In this document: positions 1 through 3,967 of the stretch, piece after piece | Position numbering within the stretch: the stretch's first letter is position 1 | Layout: each line of letters opens with the position of its first letter | From: Neptunomonas sp. | GTDB taxonomy: Bacteria > Pseudomonadota > Gammaproteobacteria > Pseudomonadales > Balneatricaceae | Assembly: GCA_004195305.1 (NCBI GenBank) | Contig: SDWN01000275.1 | Coordinates: 1 to 6,952, forward strand | Direction of reading: 5' to 3' | Length of the DNA stretch: 6,952 nucleotides | The notes under the pieces: generated by a model | The model's database searches: none | What the model was told of the DNA's origin: nothing | Seen by the model: the letters and a program-made list of their open reading frames with translations, nothing else | Program-made: the position numbers and the translations under genes

Positions 1-912
1 CTGGAGGCGATGCGTGCCGAAATCGATGATCTTAAACAGTTGCTGCGACAGCAGCTGGCACGGCGTCCGGCAGAGGGGGCTGAGCTTGATCCGATGCAGG
101 CGCGATTGCGCAGTCGTCTGGAACGCGTGGGTATAAGCGCCGTGCTGAGTGAGCGGCTGATGCGGGCGCTGGAGCCCGGGGTGAGCCTGGAACAGGCGTG
201 GAAGATCTCGCTGGCGCGGATGGTCGAATCTTTGCCCACGGTCGGCGAGGATGTGGTCGACCGGGGCGGAATCCTGGCGTTCGTGGGCGCTACCGGGGTG
301 GGTAAAACGACCACTATTGGCAAACTTGCTGCGCGGTATGTGCTCAAGCATGGCAGCTCCGGCGTGGCATTGATTACCACCGATAGTTATCGCATCGCCG
401 CGCATGAACAGCTGCGAACCTTTGGGCGCATCCTTGATATCCCGGTTCGGGTTGTTGATGAAGGTCACTCGCTGGATGATGCGCTGCAGTCGCTGCGGGA
501 TCGTCGGCTGGTGTTGATCGACACGGCGGGTATTGGCGGCTCTGATCAGCAGCGCGCGGAGCAGTTTGGGATGTTTTCCCAGTCGGCCTGCCGGATTAAA
601 AAATACCTGGTGTTGCCCTGTACGGCGCAGGAGCAGGTATTGCAGGCCGCGTGTGAGTATTTCAAGCCGATCGGGTTGAACGGTGCGGTGCTGAGTAAGA
701 TCGATGAGTCGCTGAGTCTGGGTGAGGTGATCAGCACCGTAATCGAGCAGCGATTACCGGTGGCGTACCTGGCGGACGGGCAGAAAATTCCCGATAACAT
801 TGAGGTGGCTAAGGCGAAGTCACTGGTCAGTCGTGCGGTGGTGCTGGCGAGCAGCAGGGCGGCACGCGCTGAGCCGGAGGTGTTGCGTCCGCAACGCCAT
901 GATGCTTTGTGA
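1..912 (+). CDS. flhF: FlhF, SRP-family GTPase for polar flagellum placement (5'-truncated)
   Basis: FlhF is a GTPase related to Ffh and FtsY that works at the inner membrane to set the site of polar flagellum assembly, together with FlhG. The frame is open from base 1, with three codons before the ATG at 10, so that ATG is probably internal; the family is usually over 400 residues and the N-terminal B domain lies outside the window. Counting from that ATG, the visible part is an N domain (about 25-80) and a G domain: P-loop GATGVGKTTT (93-102), TTDSYRIAAHEQL (123-135), DTAG (171-174), SKIDE in the TKxD position (229-233), and a final ADGQKIPDNIEVA segment (255-267). The fit to FlhF is strong; Ffh and FtsY are unlikely given the flhG-fliA neighbours and the missing M domain. 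The gap to flhG is 7 bp, so translation is probably coupled. Nothing looks broken. Confidence 0.95.
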   Translation: MEAMRAEIDDLKQLLRQQLARRPAEGAELDPMQARLRSRLERVGISAVLSERLMRALEPGVSLEQAWKISLARMVESLPTVGEDVVDRGGILAFVGATGVGKTTTIGKLAARYVLKHGSSGVALITTDSYRIAAHEQLRTFGRILDIPVRVVDEGHSLDDALQSLRDRRLVLIDTAGIGGSDQQRAEQFGMFSQSACRIKKYLVLPCTAQEQVLQAACEYFKPIGLNGAVLSKIDESLSLGEVISTVIEQRLPVAYLADGQKIPDNIEVAKAKSLVSRAVVLASSRAARAEPEVLRPQRHDAL

Positions 913-914
913 GG
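911..914 (+). promoter_or_regulatory. Ribosome binding site that decides the flhG start
   Basis: GAGG overlaps the flhF stop codon region and sits 5 nt before the ATG at 920. The frame is open upstream to an ATG at 800 and also has ATGs at 899 and 902, but those lie inside the flhF coding region, add residues of no recognisable family character (rich in Arg, Trp and Cys), and have no comparable site in front of them. Position 920 is therefore preferred. Confidence 0.7.
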
Positions 915-919
915 CGGTT

Positions 920-1747
920 ATGACGAGTGCGGTGCATCAGGCGCAAGTGATTGCGGTCACGGGCGGTAAAGGGGGGATAGGTAAAACCAATGTCTCGGTT
1001 AATTTGGCGGCGGCGCTAGCTCAATCAGGTCGGCGGGTGGTGCTGATGGATGCCGACCTGGGTTTGGCTAATGTCGATCTGCTGCTGGGCCTGCGGCCTA
1101 AAAAGAATATCAAAGATCTGCTGTCAGGTGAGTGTGGCTTGAGCGACATCATGGTTTCGGCCGGAGAAAGGTTTATGATAGTCCCTGCATCTTCGGGGAC
1201 TCAGGCGCTGGTTGGGTTGAGTGCGCATGAGCATGCGGAGCTGATTCATGCCTTTGCCGAGATCGCTGACGATATAGACGTCTTGATCGTCGATACCGCT
1301 GCGGGGATTTCAGAGTCGGTGGTGGGCTTTGTGCGGGCCGCGCAAGAGGCGTTGGTGGTTGTTTGCGATGAGCCTACCTCGATCACCGATGCTTATGCGT
1401 TGATTAAGTTGTTGAATCGAGACAGCGGTTTGAGTCGGTTCAGGGTGTTGGCTAATATGGTGCGTTCTGATCAGGAAGGGCGGAATGTATTCGCAAAATT
1501 AACCACCGTGACGGATCGCTTTCTGGATGTGACGCTTCAATATGTGGGAGCTATCCCTTATGATGAATCTGTGCGTAAAGCGGTTCAAAAACAACAGCCT
1601 GTATTTCGTGCGTTCCCGCGCAGTAAATCTGCGCTGGCATTCGCGCAGTTAGCGGCAAAAGTGTCATGCTGGCCGGTGCTGTCAGCACCCAGAGGGCATT
1701 TGGAATTTTTTGTTGAGCGGTTAGTGCGCGGAGCAAGTCAGCGCTGA
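920..1747 (+). CDS. flhG: FlhG/FleN, MinD-like ATPase controlling flagellar number
   Basis: FlhG (FleN in Pseudomonas) is a MinD/ParA-type ATPase that limits the number of polar flagella. It partners FlhF and, in Pseudomonas, restrains the activator FleQ. The 275-residue product has a deviant Walker A motif GGKGGIGKT (15-23, signature Lys17 and P-loop Lys22), the switch I-type DADLGLANVD (44-53) and Walker B VLIVDTAAG (121-129). It also has CDEPTSITDAYALIKLL (149-165) and a C-terminal amphipathic segment GHLEFFVERLVR (259-270) of the membrane-targeting kind seen in MinD-type ATPases. Length matches FleN (about 280). The start at 920 is chosen on the ribosome binding site and because conserved sequence begins within ten residues of it. 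The gene follows flhF by 7 bp and precedes fliA by 16 bp, as in other polar flagellates. No N-terminal DQAxxLR motif is seen. Confidence 0.95.
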   Translation: MTSAVHQAQVIAVTGGKGGIGKTNVSVNLAAALAQSGRRVVLMDADLGLANVDLLLGLRPKKNIKDLLSGECGLSDIMVSAGERFMIVPASSGTQALVGLSAHEHAELIHAFAEIADDIDVLIVDTAAGISESVVGFVRAAQEALVVVCDEPTSITDAYALIKLLNRDSGLSRFRVLANMVRSDQEGRNVFAKLTTVTDRFLDVTLQYVGAIPYDESVRKAVQKQQPVFRAFPRSKSALAFAQLAAKVSCWPVLSAPRGHLEFFVERLVRGASQR

Positions 1748-1763
1748 TCGGCTAAGGGGTTGC

Positions 1764-2474
1764 ATGTATAACTTGCAGGGAGCTGAGAATCAATCTGAAC
1801 TGGTGGAGCGGCATGCGCCCTTAGTGAAACGCATTGCGCATCATCTGTTGGCTCGACTTCCGTCCAGCGTCCTCGTTGATGACTTGGTTCAGTCTGGCAT
1901 GATCGGTTTGCTCGAGGCTGCGCGTAAGTATGATCCCAGCAAAGGCGCGAGTTTCGAGACCTACGCAGGTATTCGTATCCGTGGTGCGATCATTGATGAG
2001 GTGCGTAAAGGAGACTGGACCCCGCGTTCGGTGCATCGCAATAGCCGTCGTGTGGCTGAGTGTATCAAGCTGGTCGAGTCGCGAACTGGTCAGGATGCTC
2101 AGGATACGGATGTGGCCCGGGAGATGGGTGTAAATTTAGACGGTTACTATGCGTTGCTCAAAGATAGTTGCGGCAGCCGTCTGTTTAGTCTCGATGAGCT
2201 GCGTGAAAGTAATGAGTATTCGACCGGCCAAGAGATCCCCAGTGGCGATGCTCTGCCTGATGAATTACACCAAGAAGGGGCTTTTAAGCGGGCCTTAGCG
2301 GCAGCGATAGGGTCTTTGCCAGAACGGGAGCAGCTAGTGTTTGCGCTCTACTATGACGAAGAGTTGAATCTGAAGGAGATTGGTCAGGTGCTCGGTGTGA
2401 GTGAATCCCGGGTTAGTCAGATTCACTCCCAGGCGGCGTTACGGTTGAGAGCCAGGCTGGATTCTTGGAGTTGA
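1764..2474 (+). CDS. fliA: FliA, flagellar sigma factor 28
   Basis: FliA directs RNA polymerase to late flagellar promoters (flagellin, motor, many chemotaxis genes) and is held inactive by the anti-sigma factor FlgM until the hook is complete. The 236-residue product matches the usual length of about 240. Region 2 covers about 15-85 and includes VDDLVQSGMIGLLEA (38-52) and FETYAGIRIRGAIIDEVR (64-81), followed by DWTPRSV (84-90) at the start of region 3. Region 4 covers about 175-230, with LPEREQLVFALYY (185-197) and a helix-turn-helix around EIGQVLGVSESRVSQIHSQ (205-223). The extracytoplasmic-function type is excluded because region 3 is present. The ATG at 1764 is preceded by AAGGGG (1754-1759), with 4 nt between. 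It is probably the last gene of the flhF transcript, as a gap with a strong hairpin follows. Confidence 0.96.
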   Translation: MYNLQGAENQSELVERHAPLVKRIAHHLLARLPSSVLVDDLVQSGMIGLLEAARKYDPSKGASFETYAGIRIRGAIIDEVRKGDWTPRSVHRNSRRVAECIKLVESRTGQDAQDTDVAREMGVNLDGYYALLKDSCGSRLFSLDELRESNEYSTGQEIPSGDALPDELHQEGAFKRALAAAIGSLPEREQLVFALYYDEELNLKEIGQVLGVSESRVSQIHSQAALRLRARLDSWS

Positions 2475-2492
2475 GCTTAAGCGATTTTAATT

Positions 2493-2529
2493 GCCTCCAT
2501 TATTAAACCAGTGGGTTAATAATGGAGGC
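2493..2529. repeat. Perfect 14-bp inverted repeat after fliA (hairpin; possible terminator)
   Basis: GCCTCCATTATTAA (2493-2506) is exactly matched by its reverse complement at 2516-2529, leaving a 9-nt centre in which two more C-G pairs can form past one A-G mismatch. It lies 18 bp after the fliA stop codon, where a terminator for the flhF-flhG-fliA transcript would sit. No run of T follows on the + strand (the next bases are GAAGATACG) and none follows on the - strand. It is therefore not a textbook intrinsic terminator. It could be an RNA-stabilising 3' end, a factor-assisted terminator or an operator. Confidence 0.85.
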
Positions 2530-2543
2530 GAAGATACGTCAAT

Positions 2544-2561
2544 ATTGGTCCTAAGACCAAT
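2544..2561. repeat. 7-bp inverted repeat with CTAA loop
   Basis: ATTGGTC (2544-2550) and GACCAAT (2555-2561) are perfect reverse complements around a 4-nt CTAA loop, giving either a compact hairpin in RNA or an 18-bp dyad in DNA. It begins 14 bp after the larger fliA-proximal hairpin. Function is unknown. Confidence 0.7.
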
Positions 2562-2566
2562 GTGAA

Positions 2567-2613
2567 CCCCTGAAAATACAACAGTTCCATGTAGTAGCGG
2601 CAGATTTTAGGGG
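2567..2613. repeat. Long-loop inverted repeat CCCCTGAAA / TTTTAGGGG
   Basis: CCCCTGAAA (2567-2575) can pair with TTTTAGGGG (2605-2613) over 9 positions with one G-U pair, enclosing a 29-nt loop. It follows the previous dyad by 5 bp. As a DNA site the arms are nearly symmetrical; as RNA it would be a moderately stable stem in the 5' leader of a transcript starting upstream of it. Chance occurrence is possible for a stem of this size. Confidence 0.5.
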
Positions 2614-2687
2614 CGATGGATAAATAGCTGTGGAATCTATATGTCCACTAGGTTAAAAGTATACGGAATCGATACATGTGCGGGCTA

Positions 2688-2700
2688 AGCTCATTGAGCT
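2688..2700. repeat. 13-bp palindrome upstream of the cheY ribosome binding site
   Basis: AGCTCA-T-TGAGCT is a perfect 6+1+6 palindrome ending 9 bp before the GGAGG that serves cheY. The arms are too close for a full RNA hairpin (at most AGCT pairs across a 5-nt loop), so a DNA-binding site is the more natural reading if it has a role. It would lie inside the coding region if cheY started at the GTG at 2678. Confidence 0.5.
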
Positions 2701-2709
2701 GGGTAAGAC

Positions 2710-2714
2710 GGAGG
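2710..2714 (+). promoter_or_regulatory. Strong ribosome binding site that decides the TTG start of cheY
   Basis: GGAGG, continuing as GGAGGT to 2715, sits 5 nt before the TTG at 2720. This is a near-perfect Shine-Dalgarno at good spacing. The only upstream in-frame start, the GTG at 2678, has no more than a weak GGAA at 9-nt distance, so this site argues for initiation at the TTG. Confidence 0.75.
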
Positions 2715-2719
2715 TCTCC

Positions 2720-3100
2720 TTGGATAAAAATTTGAAGATACTTATTGTTGATGATTTTTCAACAATGAGGCGGATTATAAAAAACCTGCTTAGAGATCTC
2801 GGGTTTAATAATACGGTCGAAGCCGATGATGGCATGACGGCGCTGCCGGTGCTGCAGTCTGGAGGCATCGACTTTCTGGTGACCGATTGGAATATGCCGG
2901 GCATGTCTGGCTTGGAGCTGCTGCAAAAAGTGCGCGCCGATCCGACGCTGGCCAAGCTGCCGGTGCTAATGGTCACTGCGGAAGCCAAGCGCGAGCAGAT
3001 CATCATGGCTGCCCAGGCCGGTGTAAATGGCTACGTGGTCAAGCCGTTCACGGCCGCCGTTCTTAAAGAAAAGATCGAAAAGATTTTCGAGCGAATTTAG
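2720..3100 (+). CDS. cheY: CheY, chemotaxis response regulator
   Basis: CheY is a single-domain receiver. CheA phosphorylates it, and CheY-P binds the flagellar switch protein FliM to change rotation. From the TTG at 2720 the product has 126 residues, close to E. coli CheY (129) and Pseudomonas CheY (124). The whole receiver core is present: acidic pair Asp11-Asp12, phosphoacceptor Asp56 in TDWNMPGMSGLELL, Thr86 in MVTAEAK, Tyr105 and Lys108 in GYVVKPFT. Starting at the GTG at 2678 would add 14 residues (MRAKLIELGKTEVS) that CheY normally lacks and would bury the strong ribosome binding site inside the gene, so TTG is preferred. The gap to cheZ is 12 bp, consistent with one cheY-cheZ-cheA transcript. 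Confidence 0.97.
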   Translation: MDKNLKILIVDDFSTMRRIIKNLLRDLGFNNTVEADDGMTALPVLQSGGIDFLVTDWNMPGMSGLELLQKVRADPTLAKLPVLMVTAEAKREQIIMAAQAGVNGYVVKPFTAAVLKEKIEKIFERI

Positions 3101-3112
3101 GGAATCGAAGCG

Positions 3113-3955
3113 ATGTCTGGGGACGTAGAAGTAACAGACCTGAGGAGTTTCGAGTTGACCCTTCAGGAAAAAGCGCAAGAACTGCTTGGGTTGCTGGATG
3201 TTGGCGATTTTGCGGGTGCTATGCGGATTCTGGCAGAGCTCAGTGATGCGCGAAGTACCATGCTCTACCAAGAGGTGGGTCGACTCACCCGGGGGCTGCA
3301 CGAGGCGATCAAGCAGTTTAATTCTGACGTTGAAAAGACGGCCGAAAAAGCCTCACTGCCGGAGGAGCGTGATGCCCTGACTGAGGTATCCAGTGCTCAT
3401 GATCGTTTGGATTATGTGCTGGAGCTGACCGAAAGCGCAGCTAATAAAACCATGGACATGATTGAAGCCAGCATGCCTATCGCCGATGAGCTGGGTGAGC
3501 AGGCTCGGATGTTGCGGCAGGATTGGCAGAATATGGCTGATCAGCAGGATTCGATGTCAGCGCTCAAGGATCTTGGCCGGACCACTGAAGCGTTTTTATC
3601 AGAGATAGAAACAGGCGCCGGAAACCTGCAGAGTAATTTTACCGAGATATTGCTGGCGCAGGGATTTCAGGATATTACCGGACAGTTGATCAAGCGGGTT
3701 AACGGTCTGGTCAATGATGTTGAGAAGAGCCTAATTACCCTGGTCGCCGTTGCCGGTAAGGTCGACCGCATTAGCGGCATTAAGCATGATTCGGTGTCTG
3801 AGGCAGGGAGTCCTGAAGCTGAATATGAACAGCAACAGCAGCAACAACAGCAGAATGTCAAAGGACATGGTCCCGCAGTGCTCAAAGAAGAGGCCGCAGG
3901 TGTCGTTACTGGGCAGGATGATGTCGATGACCTGCTGTCGAGTCTCGGGTTCTAA
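3113..3955 (+). CDS. cheZ: CheZ, CheY-P phosphatase
   Basis: CheZ dephosphorylates CheY-P and so ends the signal. The 280-residue product is longer than E. coli CheZ (214). It begins with a helical region, including STMLYQEVGRLTRGLHEAI (48-66). The long hairpin core carries the catalytic segment GFQDITGQLIKR (184-195), where Asp187 and Gln191 correspond to E. coli Asp143 and Gln147; the Gln positions water for attack on the phosphoryl group. A linker (about 221-266) contains eight consecutive Gln (240-247). The C-terminal peptide QDDVDDLLSSLGF (268-280) is the conserved CheY-docking tail. The ATG at 3113 has AGGGA (3099-3103) overlapping the cheY stop codon as a probable ribosome binding site. 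The extra length lies mostly in the linker and N-terminus, and catalytic residues are intact. Confidence 0.96.
   Translation: MSGDVEVTDLRSFELTLQEKAQELLGLLDVGDFAGAMRILAELSDARSTMLYQEVGRLTRGLHEAIKQFNSDVEKTAEKASLPEERDALTEVSSAHDRLDYVLELTESAANKTMDMIEASMPIADELGEQARMLRQDWQNMADQQDSMSALKDLGRTTEAFLSEIETGAGNLQSNFTEILLAQGFQDITGQLIKRVNGLVNDVEKSLITLVAVAGKVDRISGIKHDSVSEAGSPEAEYEQQQQQQQQNVKGHGPAVLKEEAAGVVTGQDDVDDLLSSLGF
3830..3853 (+). repeat. (CAG/CAA)8 tract encoding polyglutamine in CheZ
   Basis: Eight consecutive glutamine codons, in the order CAG CAA CAG CAG CAA CAA CAG CAG, encode CheZ residues 240-247. They lie in the linker between the catalytic helices and the CheY-docking tail. The mix of CAG and CAA makes it an impure trinucleotide repeat. 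Expansion or contraction by whole units would change linker length without breaking the frame. Confidence 0.9.
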
Positions 3956-3967
3956 GGAGTTGAATGT

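Larger units (their letters stand above)
2475..2719 (+). other. fliA-cheY intergenic region with several dyad repeats
   Basis: This 245-bp gap is the only sizeable non-coding stretch. It is visibly more AT-rich than the genes around it and contains four inverted repeats (2493-2529, 2544-2561, 2567-2613 and 2688-2700), listed separately. A promoter for cheY-cheZ-cheA is expected here, because cheY often has its own sigma-28 promoter in related clusters. I could not find a TAAA plus GCCGATAA pair at the correct spacing, a GG-N10-GC sigma-54 core, or a good sigma-70 pair. No gene is supported within it; a 15-codon frame at 2641-2688 is discussed under findings. Confidence 0.8.

Noticed and set aside
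800..919. N-terminal extension of FlhG from the ATG at 800
   Set aside because: The 40 extra residues overlap flhF in another frame, look like a shadow translation rich in Arg, Trp and Cys, and the ATG at 920 has a well-placed GAGG.
2649..2675. Sigma-28 promoter for cheY (TAAA at 2654-2657 or TAGG at 2649-2652 with ATCGATAC at 2668-2675)
   Set aside because: The -10-like octamer matches GCCGATAA at only 5 of 8 positions. The TAAA is 10 nt from it instead of about 15, and the correctly spaced TAGG matches only 2 of 4. Too weak to call.
2678..2719. Extra 14 N-terminal residues on CheY from the GTG at 2678
   Set aside because: No good ribosome binding site, longer than family norm, and it contains the strong GGAGG for the TTG at 2720.
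2475..2719. Riboswitch, such as a cyclic-di-GMP aptamer, in the cheY leader
   Set aside because: The hairpins do not match any aptamer core I can recall; only generic stem-loops are visible.
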